Below are positions 7,854-17,026 of a stretch of DNA of 64,000 bases, piece by piece. The notes beneath the pieces are model-generated. The model did not search any database. It saw nothing but the letters and a program-made list of their open reading frames with translations, and was not told where the DNA came from. The number at the start of each line of letters is the position of its first letter. Positions within the stretch are counted from its first letter, which is position 1. The stretch is from Bin87 sp963663945 (GTDB lineage Bacteria > Chloroflexota > Dehalococcoidia > Lucifugimonadales > UBA3495). The position numbers and the translations under genes are program-made. The stretch covers positions 682,001 to 746,000 of the forward strand of contig OY760687.1 in NCBI GenBank assembly GCA_963663945.1, read 5' to 3'.

Positions 7854-9837
7854 CCGTCATCCCGACCGCGCGTTGATCCGGTTGAAGCCGCCCGGCGAGG
7901 ATGATGCTGGCGCAGCCGCGGTGGACGCGGACGCCTATGGGCCCGACGTGGTGCATGAACCAGGGGAGCGTCCTGTCGGTCGGGGCCTTCTGGAACGAGC
8001 CGCCGTGGTCCCGCAGTCGTTCCAGGTCCGCGTCAGGCCAGACGGGTGCGCCGTACAGCACTGGGGAGAACGTAGGATCAGGATCCGTGGCGGTTGGGAT
8101 CAGCAGGCGCTTGGCCCGGGAGAAGGCGACGAAGTACCGACGCCGGAGGTCGAACTCGTCGACCCGGGCTGCGGGCTCACCGTCGGGTTGGGGACGAAAC
8201 CGGCCCAGGTCGCGGTTCAGGCTATCCGGCCACTGCCGGAACCCGCTGGGCAGGGCCGCCGCGACCACCGGCCACTCCCGGCCCTTGGCTTGGTGGATGG
8301 TCGTGAGCAGCACGTGGTCCTTCGGCGGCTGCGGTTTTCGAGGCACGATGTCATCCTCCTCCAACTCGTGCCGCCCCGGGGCCAGGTGCACCGGTATGCC
8401 AGCGGCACGAAGCGCGTCCAGATAGGGATCGGAATATCGCCCCTTCACGCTGGGAAGCAGGATGGCCGCCTGGCGGTAATCAGTGATGAATTCCCGTGCA
8501 CGCAGCGCAGAAAGCAGTTCCGCCAGCTGGCGCAACTCGTCAAGCTTGTCGGTACCGATGATGGACACCACCGCAGGGTAGTCGTCGTTGGCGTGCGCGG
8601 CGCTGGGCACGATGGTCTTGGGAAAGCGGTAGTCGACGCCGCCAGGATTGCTCCAGTCGCCGGCTGACATCCAGCGGTTGAACGCGGCCACGACACCGCG
8701 GTGGGAGCGGTAGTTGTTGGTGAGAAACCGCACGCTGCAGGCGGGAAGGCGGGTCCCGAAGCGCAGCATGTTGTCCACACGGGCGCCCCGAAACCGGTAG
8801 ATGCTCTGGTCCTCGTCGCCCACCACGCAGACAGTCCCGTGCGTGGACGCCAGGCGCAGCAGCAACTGCTCCTGGGCGAAGCTGGTGTCTTGGTACTCGT
8901 CCACCAGCAGGTGGCGCACGCCGGCGCTGATGGCTGCCAGGGCATCAGGATCTCCCAGCAGCCCCAGCGCCCAAGCTTGGAGGTGCGCGAAGTCCACTGC
9001 GCCTTGCTCCCACAATAGCTTCCCGTAGCGAAGGCAGGATCGGCCCAGGGCTGCCAGGAAGGACTGTTCTGATGCGATGAGCCTGTTGGGATCGATCAGG
9101 TCGTCTGATATGCGGTCGAAGTATCGGCGGTCCTCATCGGATGCTTGCCGCGGATTGTTCCAGCTGTCGTTACCGTGGGCCAGGACGGCGTGGTCGGGCC
9201 CGAAAATCGGGTCGTAGTTGGTCTCCATGAGATCCAACTGGTCCGTCGCGTTCAACTGCCGGTAGCCGAGGGGGAGGCCGATGAAGTTTCCGTGCTGCGT
9301 GAGCAGCCGGCGGCACAGACTGTGAATGGTGCAGATTGCGACCCGGGACAGGTCGCCGGTATATCCGGCGGCGTTCAATGTAATGGTGAACCCGGTGCGC
9401 ATCTCCCGGGCGGCCTCCTGGGTGAAGGTGCAGAGCACCAACTCGTGGGGCTGCACCCGGCCGGTGAGCACGAGGTTGGCGGCCCTCAGGGCAATGCAGG
9501 TTGACTTCCCGGAACCCGGTCCGGCGACGACCTGCAGAGGGCCGTCGCCGTGGGCGATGACCTCCGGCTGCAGGGCGTCAAGTCCCGGGTGCAGGCGGCG
9601 GATGAGGGGGTGACCATTGGCTATTCCGTTGCGGTTATCGTGATGATGAGGGACATCGAGCCGTTGCTCGCCTGGGCGAACCAGCGGCTCGACGCAGAAG
9701 GTCCGATGCAGGAAAGTCCAGCGAGAGGGCGGGATTGGCGCCGGTCGGCGCAGCTCCGCTGGCGCTGGGCTACGATCGAGCCTACGACACCACGGGCGGG
9801 TCCGGAGGTTCAGGCAACGCGCCGCCCACGTCCTCAA
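7624..9837 (-). CDS. UvrD/Rep-type superfamily 1 DNA helicase
   Basis: A 3'-5' SF1A helicase with all core motifs: Q-motif region LDALQPEVI, Walker A AGPGSGKST (about residue 105), motif Ia CTFTQEAA, motif II LLVDEYQDTS (about 311), motif III VVGDEDQSIYRFRGA, motif IV NNYRSHR, motif V LTTIHQAKGREWPVV and motif VI RRRYFVAFSRAK. The start is uncertain: the frame opens at a TTG inside the NERD gene and has no good ATG or GTG before the Q-motif. The last 230 bp run antisense into the 3' end of the ParB-like gene and look unlike helicase sequence, so a lost stop is likely. It lies directly downstream of the NERD-like genes, a common partner combination. Confidence 0.85.
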   Translation of the reverse strand: MRTWAARCLNLRTRPWCRRLDRSPAPAELRRPAPIPPSRWTFLHRTFCVEPLVRPGEQRLDVPHHHDNRNGIANGHPLIRRLHPGLDALQPEVIAHGDGPLQVVAGPGSGKSTCIALRAANLVLTGRVQPHELVLCTFTQEAAREMRTGFTITLNAAGYTGDLSRVAICTIHSLCRRLLTQHGNFIGLPLGYRQLNATDQLDLMETNYDPIFGPDHAVLAHGNDSWNNPRQASDEDRRYFDRISDDLIDPNRLIASEQSFLAALGRSCLRYGKLLWEQGAVDFAHLQAWALGLLGDPDALAAISAGVRHLLVDEYQDTSFAQEQLLLRLASTHGTVCVVGDEDQSIYRFRGARVDNMLRFGTRLPACSVRFLTNNYRSHRGVVAAFNRWMSAGDWSNPGGVDYRFPKTIVPSAAHANDDYPAVVSIIGTDKLDELRQLAELLSALRAREFITDYRQAAILLPSVKGRYSDPYLDALRAAGIPVHLAPGRHELEEDDIVPRKPQPPKDHVLLTTIHQAKGREWPVVAAALPSGFRQWPDSLNRDLGRFRPQPDGEPAARVDEFDLRRRYFVAFSRAKRLLIPTATDPDPTFSPVLYGAPVWPDADLERLRDHGGSFQKAPTDRTLPWFMHHVGPIGVRVHRGCASIILAGRLQPDQRAVGMTATRSAASACRPFWRRGAGHSRGLHLRNDVRRRYPYVVRISWRRRPPRTDRVHGGVPPPWSADDCPFSTSGSPGAAG

Positions 9838-10669
9838 ACGGCGCCGGGTTTTCCTCCACCGGCACCGTGTCGGATGGCATCGTGTCGGATGGTGCCGTGT
9901 CGGACGGCGCGTGGGGATGCGGGTTGTTCGGCGACAACGGCGTCATCGACGCCAGAGCCGCAGCCATATCTTCTGCCGTGCCGGCGCATATGATCAGAGG
10001 GCCGTGGTTGTTGATCACAATTGTGGCGTTGCCCAGGTCCATCTGGACGGGAACGGCGGGCGCCACGGGTTCCGGGGCTTCCCTGCGCACCGTCGTAGCC
10101 GGCGCCAACGGTTTCCCGGACATCATGGCGTGGACTTCGTTCTCGATATGGGCCTGGGTCGGCGGGTGGCGCACGACATCCCTGGTCGCGATCTCGGCCA
10201 GACGGGTCATCAGGTCCTCACCGCGCCACACCACGTGGACATTTTTCTGGGCTGCGAGGGCCGTTACGTGGGGATCGGGGTCCATGTCGGGGAGGACCAG
10301 TACTGGAATGATGTAGACCTGGAACCCGATTGCGTCCTCCACCGCCCGGCGCATGGTCATGGCCCCGTCCCAAGTCTGAAAGACCGGCGACGGCCTCTGC
10401 TCCATGGTGCCGTCAGGCAACCTGAGGAACCAGTTGTAGTCGCGGATGATGTACGTGCCTCCCTCGACCTGCAGGGCATACCGGCCCATGTCGCGGACCC
10501 AGATGGGCGCGTCTATCTCCTGGGCGCCGTGGCCGGCGGACCACTCGTAGATCGCGGTGCCCTGGTAGTGCGATGCGGTCAACTGGTCCAGGACGGCCAT
10601 TTCTGCGCGGCGTCTGGGGTCGTTGCGTCTTTCGTCAGACAGCATGCTGGGATGAATGGTGATGCTCAT
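9782..10669 (-). CDS. NERD (nuclease-related) domain protein
   Basis: A 295-residue protein. Residues 15-150 match the layout of NERD domains: helical start (RAEMAVLDQL), GAQEIDAPIWV, GRYALQVEGGTYII and the late strand YIIPVLVLPDMDP. The acidic EID (51-53) is present, but the usual E-x-K of the second strand reads QVE, so catalysis is doubtful. A central linker is followed by a predicted beta strand (NATIVINNHGPLIICAG) and a low-complexity tail with SDT repeats (PSDTAPSDTMPSDTVP). The downstream UvrD gene overlaps its 3' end. NERD and UvrD modules are often linked or fused; a joint role in DNA processing is inferred. ATG 10669 has only a weak Shine-Dalgarno. Confidence 0.62.
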   Translation of the reverse strand: MSITIHPSMLSDERRNDPRRRAEMAVLDQLTASHYQGTAIYEWSAGHGAQEIDAPIWVRDMGRYALQVEGGTYIIRDYNWFLRLPDGTMEQRPSPVFQTWDGAMTMRRAVEDAIGFQVYIIPVLVLPDMDPDPHVTALAAQKNVHVVWRGEDLMTRLAEIATRDVVRHPPTQAHIENEVHAMMSGKPLAPATTVRREAPEPVAPAVPVQMDLGNATIVINNHGPLIICAGTAEDMAAALASMTPLSPNNPHPHAPSDTAPSDTMPSDTVPVEENPAPFEDVGGALPEPPDPPVVS

Positions 10670-10752
10670 GAGAATGTGCGCCTTGATGGCTGAATGTTGC
10701 TGGGGATGTTGTTGCCGGGGATGTTGGCGTGAATGGAACGTCGCGCGACGGT

Positions 10753-11343
10753 TCAGGGCGGCCCGGTGGGCCGCGCAGTTGCGTTGATCAGCGAGTTCAG
10801 TTCCTCCAGCGCCTGGCTCCTGCTCGGAGGGTTGTGCTGCGGATCAGCGGCCATGATGTCCGACAGGCGGCGGGAGGGCCCGTCCAGTTTCCAGATCGCC
10901 GCCACCCGGCTGCGCTCGGCGACCTCCCGTATGTGCTCATCCGGTTCAGTGTCGGGGAAGTACACCGCCGGCATGAACGACGCCCGACGCTTCAGCGTCC
11001 GTTGGACCTCGCGGCTCGCCAGCAAGGCTTCGTCCCAGGCCTGGGCCAGGGGCGACGAGATGCGCTGCAATCCGGCTCCGTTATCGAGATGCCAGGCGTC
11101 CCTCAGGAGAACGTGGCGGCCCGGCCGTACCGCGAGACAAAATCTGCAGGCTCCGATCAGCCAGAGGAAAAACGCCGGTTCAGTGGCGTTCGGAGCCTGG
11201 GGCGATCGCCGCATCGCGAGAGCGAGTACGTTGTTGTCGACGACGCCGTTGCACACGAGATCGGCGTTGACCTCTTTGCCGTTGGCGTCCCGGCCGTTTG
11301 CACCGCCTCCGTCACCAAAAGATGGTCGATGGTCGCATGGCAT
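10753..11343 (-). CDS. Second, divergent NERD-like protein
   Basis: A 196-residue protein starting at the ATG behind a good GAGGAG six nt upstream; the same frame extends further 5', so a longer form is possible. I do not see a named motif directly, but it aligns by eye with its neighbour: KEVNADLV with QEIDAPIW, CLAVRPGRHVLLRDAWHL with ALQVEGGTYIIRDYNWFL, GLQRISSPLAQAWDEAL with MEQRPSPVFQTWDGAM, and VYFPDTEPDEHIREVA with LVLPDMDPDPHVTALA. The nuclease E-x-K is absent. It is 83 bp upstream of the first NERD gene on the same strand, so the two form a tandem paralogous pair ahead of the helicase. Function unknown; a structural partner of the nuclease-like protein is plausible. Confidence 0.5.
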   Translation of the reverse strand: MPCDHRPSFGDGGGANGRDANGKEVNADLVCNGVVDNNVLALAMRRSPQAPNATEPAFFLWLIGACRFCLAVRPGRHVLLRDAWHLDNGAGLQRISSPLAQAWDEALLASREVQRTLKRRASFMPAVYFPDTEPDEHIREVAERSRVAAIWKLDGPSRRLSDIMAADPQHNPPSRSQALEELNSLINATARPTGPP

Positions 11344-11951
11344 GGTTTGCTCCTCGTTGTCTGCGCCTCGGTTGCGGGCGCATCTGCTTTGGATTTGGTC
11401 AAGCCCGTTGTTCACCTGGGGCCTGAGGCGCCGCATCGTCCTGATCACTCCTACCAATCCGCCGGCGGCCGTGGCCGAAATCCTTATTGGCCTCGGTGTG
11501 AGAACGTGCGGGGCGACCGGACCGTCGCCCACGCCAAGCCGCAGCGCATGCTGCCGTTGGTCGGTCGCCGTTCCCGCGACGTCGCCAACCTGCTTTCGGG
11601 GAGTCAGGCAGTTTTACGCTGCCACCGTGGCGTCAACGCCAGCGAGAACACCACCCGCCACCACCGGCTGTTGTTGCTCAGCGATCCAGGCAAGGGGAAT
11701 GGTCCGGGAGCACGTCAACCCGAGGATTGATGGCCAATGGGGTAAGCCGCCTGACGCACCGAAAGTATGAGCGGGTGTGGGTCGAGTTCGGGGCGGCCGG
11801 GCTTGAAGACGAAGGTGTGCACCAGGACCTCGTCGTGGTGGCGAAACGTGTCGGCGACTAGGTGCTGAATTTCGAAACGCGGACCCAGGCATCTGGAGAG
11901 TTCTCGTGAAGCCGGATGCTTCGCGTGATCGGGGTTGGGGGGCGCAGGCAG

Positions 11952-12344
11952 TCACCGTTGCGTTTCCCGAGAGTCGCCCTGGTGAAACATCAGCGGAACC
12001 GGGAGTCGTGTGTCAAGGAATTTCGGAGCGAGGTAACCGCCCAGGCGGTGTCCTGCGGTTCCGGTAGGGCACTGCCTGAAGCGGTTGCCGATGGAGCAGG
12101 GCAGCGGGAGCACCGTGAGGGACGAGGCTGGCTTGGCCAGGGTGTTGGTGGTGCGCAGTGCACCAACCTCGAGTTCATCATCGAGGTAGCGGAGGGGTTC
12201 GGCCCATTCCCAGTGCTGTTCGGCCCGCGCAGCACCCAGCAGAGACCCGCTTGGGGGGTCCCACCCTGTTGCTAACCCGGTGTCGCTGCAGAGAGGGTCC
12301 CAGATAAGGGTCTGGAGTGCGTCGACGCCGCCCCGTCGGACTGT
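11952..12344 (-). pseudogene. Open frame without start, remnant of an unknown gene
   Basis: A 130-codon minus-strand frame from a TGA at 12345 to the TGA at 11952. It contains protein-like sequence (ALQTLIWDPLCSDTGLATGW, AEQHWEWAEPLRYLDDELE) but no start codon. In another frame just upstream, NLAAFMAPNLALCHAHKLND leads into it, so a single frameshift near 12340 probably split one gene. The family was not recognised. It lies upstream of the NERD pair on the same strand and may once have headed that operon. The 600 bp between it and the second NERD gene shows no other supported gene. Confidence 0.35.
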
Positions 12345-13243
12345 TCACCGTCGTTGAGTTTGTGGGCGTGGCACAGCGCGAGGTTCGGTGCCATGAACGC
12401 GGCGAGGTTGCGGATAGTCGGCTCGGTTTCTCCATTTTTCCCGTCGTGCGAGGAGCGTCGGGGAAAACCGCAAATGGGGCGGGCGACGGCGTGCTAGGGT
12501 TGTGAATGAGAGCTGCAACCCCTCCTGACGATGGTGAATCTCAGAATGAATATCGCCAACAGGCGGCCCGCATGATTTGTAACGACCCATCCACCCATCA
12601 CTTTCTGTTCATTGCCACAAACCGCCCCCGCACCTTTGGCGCGGCGAGTCTTGAAGCGATGCCGGCTATGCGGAATGGGCTGCGCTCAGGGTCGCGGTTG
12701 GATGAACTCATATGCCGGTGACCGGACATCCATATGCAAAACGGGATGGTAATGGGCGGACAACTGCGGAGCTGCGCGTTGCGCGGCACGATACCGGTCG
12801 CCAGAAAATTCGCGGTGGTGGGTCTGGTGCGTGCCGTCGGATCTCGGAGATCCCGGCGGGCGAGGACCTCGCCCGAGATCTCGGTGATCGCGTTGCCGCC
12901 GAAAGGCCGTTGAGTCGAGAGAGGTCCATACTGACAAAAGACGGAGGAAAGCGCCAATTGAGCCAGGGGCGCTCAATTTCACCGGTGATCTTAGTGAACC
13001 CTTCAAAAAGAGGGTATAAAACTCCACTCGCATGCCGACAAATGGAGGAGGCCCTATGCGGTGGGGTCATAGGGGGATCAATACGCCAAAAAACGCCTGC
13101 CAAAGATCACCCGATATGTGCAAGATGAGTTCACTAATTAGAGGGGCTATTACTCCACGACGGCGGCGATTCGCAGCTTTCCCGCACGTACCAGGGTTAC
13201 TTAAGCAACCGAGTTTGAACACTCAGGCTTATGGGGGTAAAAC
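12345..13243. promoter_or_regulatory. Divergent control region with two inverted repeats
   Basis: About 900 bp between leftward and rightward arms of the island, without a gene I trust. At about 12842-12886 an imperfect 45-bp palindrome has a perfect core GGGCGAGG-A-CCTCGCCC and outer arms GATCTC/GAGATC. At 12956-12978 AATTGAGC and GCTCAATT form a perfect 8-bp inverted repeat with a 7-nt spacer, about 270 bp before the rightward gene. A TATAAA-like box lies at 13014-13019. These fit operator or origin-like sites for a divergently controlled element. Confidence 0.4.
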
Positions 13244-14830
13244 ATGCCAGCCATCGCGCAACTCGTGACGCCGCGCATGATCGATATATTGTCATGCATT
13301 AGGCAGATGCCATGGGCGAGCGCGTACGAAATGGACGCCTGGGGGACACCGAGCGTGAGTCAGTTCCAAAAGGGACTGCAGAGCATGAGGCGCGCTGGGC
13401 TGGTGACATCGGTGAAGATGGGGATGACACGTCGAGTCCAGGAGAGATGGCGCCTGGATGAGATGGGGATGCGGCACCAAAGAGGCCTGAACGGCGAACC
13501 GGTCAGCTGGGACTTCGGAGGAAAAGCGATCGAGCAGCTGCCTGACCAACTGCCCATGGTCGAGATGGCATATTTCGCCTTGGGACGGGTCACCAAATGG
13601 CTGAACCAACGGCCGGATACTGGTGCGGAGACTGGCGCGCGCACGGTTTTCCTCATCGAGTTCTGTTGGTTACCCGACGGGCCGGTCCGAGCTATAGCGC
13701 GGTTCAACAACCGTGCGGTTGTGGCGTTCCTTTGGGCCGGCAAAAGGAAATCGCCGGGGGATCTGTACCAGTCTCTGCTTCGTCAGTTCCGGGACTGGGA
13801 CCATGTGCCGCCGGCGGGTTGGTGGGACCCCGACGAGGAACCGGACCAATGGACCTGGGAGCCTTCCCTATGGGTTACCTTCGCCGAGGACGAATGGGCG
13901 ATTGATCGGGCATGGGACGGTCTATTCCGTGCCGGGGTGGACCTCGATAGAGTGGCAGAGATATGTCCCGGTTACGAATATTTCCCTGATGCGCCGGTCC
14001 AGCGCTCGGTGGGCACGTTACGGTTTAGGAGCGGAAGAGTGCGCCCCGGGAACCCAGCCATCACGAGGCGGCTGCCGGAAGACGAGCGATTCCAGGCTCT
14101 CAACGGCATGCTGCGGTACCGTGTGTTCGGGGTAGTGGAGGCTTGGCCGGCGTGCAGGATTTCGGACATCGCCCGGTTCTGCAGAGAGACGGTATCCAAC
14201 GTGAAAGCCGTGGTCGACGATCTCGTCGCCGCCGGGCTGGTGGACCAGTTCGGCAAAAATATGCACCTGACCGAAGACGCGCACATATGGGTGCGCCGAC
14301 GAGACGGAGTAGCTCTGCGCAGGGTCCGACACAAAAATGGCGAACTGCGTTACCCGGGTCATTTTGCCGAATTGGACAGCAACCGCACGCGCATGCTGAA
14401 GCACGATCAATCCCTGGCTCACATCGCGTCGCGTTTCGCGGCGAGTGGAGCGCACATTTTTGCCGGGCCCCGCGGTGTTGTGAATCTCGCTGGGCAGACC
14501 CAGTTGGATCCCGACGCGGTGTTGCTGTTGAACACTCCTGATTCGGCGGAAACGCGGTTCTATCTCGAATACGAGCGTGCGGCCAAGGCGGACTCGACCG
14601 TTGAGAGAAAGCTCAGGCCGTACCACGAATACCGTGAACTCAATCAGGGCAATGCGCCGGCACTTCTGGTCGTCGTAGAAGAAGAGGACGTCGAGCCCAT
14701 CTTCTGGGCCACGGCCGCAGCGTTGACGCTGTTCACCGCCACGCGGTCGGCAGTGGTCCGCGGGCCAGTGGTGGGTGCCAACACTGTCTTCAGGCGCGAC
14801 GACAGCCGTGCGTCATTGTGGGTGCGTTGA
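13244..14830 (+). CDS. Replication-relaxation-type protein, fused single-ORF form
   Basis: A 528-residue protein related to the replication-relaxation family of actinobacterial plasmids and integrative elements. Order: N-terminal winged helix (about 10-75, ending in the RRAGLV and QERWRL features), a central alpha/beta domain (100-270), a second winged helix (290-345, ISDIARFCRETVSNVKAVVD), and a C-terminal nuclease-fold-like domain with LDPDAVLLL (about 421), FYLEYER (439-445) and KLRPYHEYREL (456-466). D-...-E-x-E-...-K spacing resembles PD-(D/E)XK folds. The same four blocks recur split over two genes at 43879-45656. ATG 13244 follows GGGGG seven nt upstream. It heads an operon with a tiny ORF and a UvrD-like helicase. 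Role inferred: element replication or transfer. Confidence 0.68.
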   Translation: MPAIAQLVTPRMIDILSCIRQMPWASAYEMDAWGTPSVSQFQKGLQSMRRAGLVTSVKMGMTRRVQERWRLDEMGMRHQRGLNGEPVSWDFGGKAIEQLPDQLPMVEMAYFALGRVTKWLNQRPDTGAETGARTVFLIEFCWLPDGPVRAIARFNNRAVVAFLWAGKRKSPGDLYQSLLRQFRDWDHVPPAGWWDPDEEPDQWTWEPSLWVTFAEDEWAIDRAWDGLFRAGVDLDRVAEICPGYEYFPDAPVQRSVGTLRFRSGRVRPGNPAITRRLPEDERFQALNGMLRYRVFGVVEAWPACRISDIARFCRETVSNVKAVVDDLVAAGLVDQFGKNMHLTEDAHIWVRRRDGVALRRVRHKNGELRYPGHFAELDSNRTRMLKHDQSLAHIASRFAASGAHIFAGPRGVVNLAGQTQLDPDAVLLLNTPDSAETRFYLEYERAAKADSTVERKLRPYHEYRELNQGNAPALLVVVEEEDVEPIFWATAAALTLFTATRSAVVRGPVVGANTVFRRDDSRASLWVR

Positions 14831-14831
14831 G

Positions 14832-14999
14832 ATGTAGCCGGGTCAGGACGAAACGCGCTTATGGTGGGCCAAGTGGAATCATGCCAAGGGCGCGGCAGAC
14901 ACGCCGCTGCAGGCTATCGCCATCACGTCGACGCAATGTCATTGCTCGACTGATATCACGGTGGTTCGCCGGGAGCGCCCGGGAGGAAGCATCACATGA
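14832..14999 (+). CDS. Tiny ORF with amber as second codon
   Basis: The frame begins ATG TAG one base after the preceding stop and, if the TAG is ignored, encodes about 54 residues (PGQDETRLWWAKWNHAKG, then PLQAIAITSTQCHCSTDITV). It ends in an ATGA overlap with the UvrD-like gene. Tight spacing on both sides argues that this is a real operon member. A Cys-x-His-x-x-Cys-like cluster (QCHCSTD) could bind metal. There is no other ATG or early GTG/TTG in frame, so as it stands it is either inactivated by the amber codon, read through, or mis-sequenced. Confidence 0.4.
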
Positions 15000-17026
15000 C
15001 AACCCCAATTGACGGGGCGCCGTTGGACCCCGCGAGGATCGGGCCGTTGCTGCCGATGGACCGTATCCAACAGGATGTGGTTGAAGCACCGCCGGGCCCA
15101 GTTTTCATGATGGGAGGGACCGGCACTGGTAAAGGACACGTCCTGGCCGCCCGAGCAGTGCGGCTGGGCTTGCTACTCGGTGAGCCGCAACCGGTGACCA
15201 TTTTTGCGCTCAATAACCGCGCGGGCCGACCCGTCCGGGACAAGGTGCAGGCTTGGATTGGGGACAACTCCGGATTGGGGCAGATATACGTCCGTACCTT
15301 CGAAGAGTTTTGCGCAGACCTGATGCGGCGGTTGCCAGCCTTGGGATACCCCATATCGGGCGATTTGAGCTTCTGGGACCAAAGCCACAGCGCGCGCGTG
15401 CTGCGCGAAGTGATCCAGGAGAACCGCGACAGTAGACCCGCAGAGACAATGGCCGACAATCTCGGTCGACTGCTCGTATAGATAAATGACGTGGAGGGCC
15501 TGACGACGGATACTGTCGACCAGCCCCCGGTTGAGAAATGGGCCGAGTACCGCCGGGCGTACCTCAGGATCAGGGAGGAACAAAGGGCGTACGACCGGGC
15601 GAGTCTCCTAGTCGCGGTATATCACGTGCTGGCAGATTCCCCTGAAGCCCAGATGTTCTGTACGGAGCAGTGGGGGCGTCACGTCATGGTGGACGGTTTC
15701 GAGGATATCAACGAGCCTCAGTACTTGCTGATGACGATTCTAGCCGGTCCGGAGAAGTCCGTTACGGTGGCAATGGACCCAAACCAGGCGATTTTCCACT
15801 GGAGAGGGGCCCTTCACCAGCCCCATGAGGCATTCCTCGAAGACTTCCCGGACGCGCTCCGGAAAACGCTGCTCATCGACCATCGGGCCTCTGGCGCTCT
15901 GGCGGAAAAAACGCGTGGATTTGCCAAAAGGAAGGAGGTAGCCGGTCTGGAATTCGATGCGGCCAGTGCGGTCCGGCCGCAGGGTAGATCGCCAGTGCCG
16001 CACACCGCCCGCGGCTACCCTGGCAACCAGTACCGTTTAATAGCTCGTCATATCAAGGACACGATGCTCCAGCATGGTCCCGACCGGTCGGATCCGCGCG
16101 ATATAGCCGTCCTGGCGCGTCGCCGCGCCCCGTTGCTGATGCTCGCCAGGGCGCTGGACGTCGAGGGAGTGCCGTACGCAATCGCGGGCGATCCCGCGGA
16201 TCTCGGCGACCCAGACGCGCGGGCGGTGCTGGGGGTGCTGACTCTCGCGATCAATCCCCGCAGCGCCCCTCATTTTCGGGAAGTGTGCGCATCCACTGCA
16301 CTTTCCATACGACGGGGCCTGCATCCGCACGTGGTGGACCAGGTGGTGCAAGCCGCCTGGGAGCATGACCACGACCTGCTGCTCGCTATCGAACACGTCA
16401 GTCGGCAATTCGCAGAGGACGCTCTGCCCGCGCGCCACCTCAGGGCCGTCGCAAACACCATCAGGGCGCTCCGGAGCGAACTCCGGAGCCATGATGCGGC
16501 GATGTTGGATATCCTGGAATCGGCCAGGCAAGGCATCTATTCGATCTCTGGCGCAGACCGACCACGGCAGGCGAGTGAGGACGCGGCGCGCGCGGCGCGC
16601 GTGGCCCAGTTGGTCGACAGCCAGGCCGCGCGAACAAATGAGACTGGCAACGAAGTGCGAGACGGTCGCCACCGGGTGCTGGAGTTTCTGGCGCAGGTCA
16701 ACCACTCGGCCGATGCCGATATCGAAAACACCGCCCGCCGAGCGCCACGCTCGGCGGGCGGTGGAAGGCACATAACACTGGCGACCATCCATGCCGCAAA
16801 GGGACTTGAGTGGAAAGCGGTATATCTAGCAGATGCCGTCGACCACGTAATCCCTGGATACCATGTGCGGGAGGAACCCCGGCAGATGTGGCACGAGCAG
16901 AGGTTGTTCTACCAAGCGGTCACTCGCGCCCGCGACCATTGTTTCATCATTAGTCCGAAGACCCGGATCGACGGTTCTCCGGCGGAACAGAGCCGATTCA
17001 CGAAATTATTGTTCAGCGACCAATAA
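14996..17026 (+). pseudogene. UvrD-like helicase with degenerate motifs and an in-frame amber
   Basis: One continuous frame broken by TAG at 15479 (NLGRLLV-stop-INDVEG); 676 codons in all. The SF1 pattern is clear but eroded: Walker A reads GGTGTGKGH (final S/T lost), motif II reads VDGFEDINEPQ (the catalytic DE is DG), motif III AMDPNQAIFHWRGA, motif IV IDHRAS, while motif V LATIHAAKGLEWKAVYLAD and motif VI RLFYQAVTRARDH are normal. It is therefore unlikely to hydrolyse ATP normally even if read through. Start ATG 14996 has GGGAGG ten nt upstream and overlaps the tiny ORF by ATGA. It is the third gene of the rightward arm and is distinct from the canonical helicase at 7.6-9.8 kb. Confidence 0.78.

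Noticed and set aside
7873..8667. Plus-strand frame opposite the UvrD helicase
   Set aside because: Antisense to conserved helicase motifs III to VI; it is a shadow.
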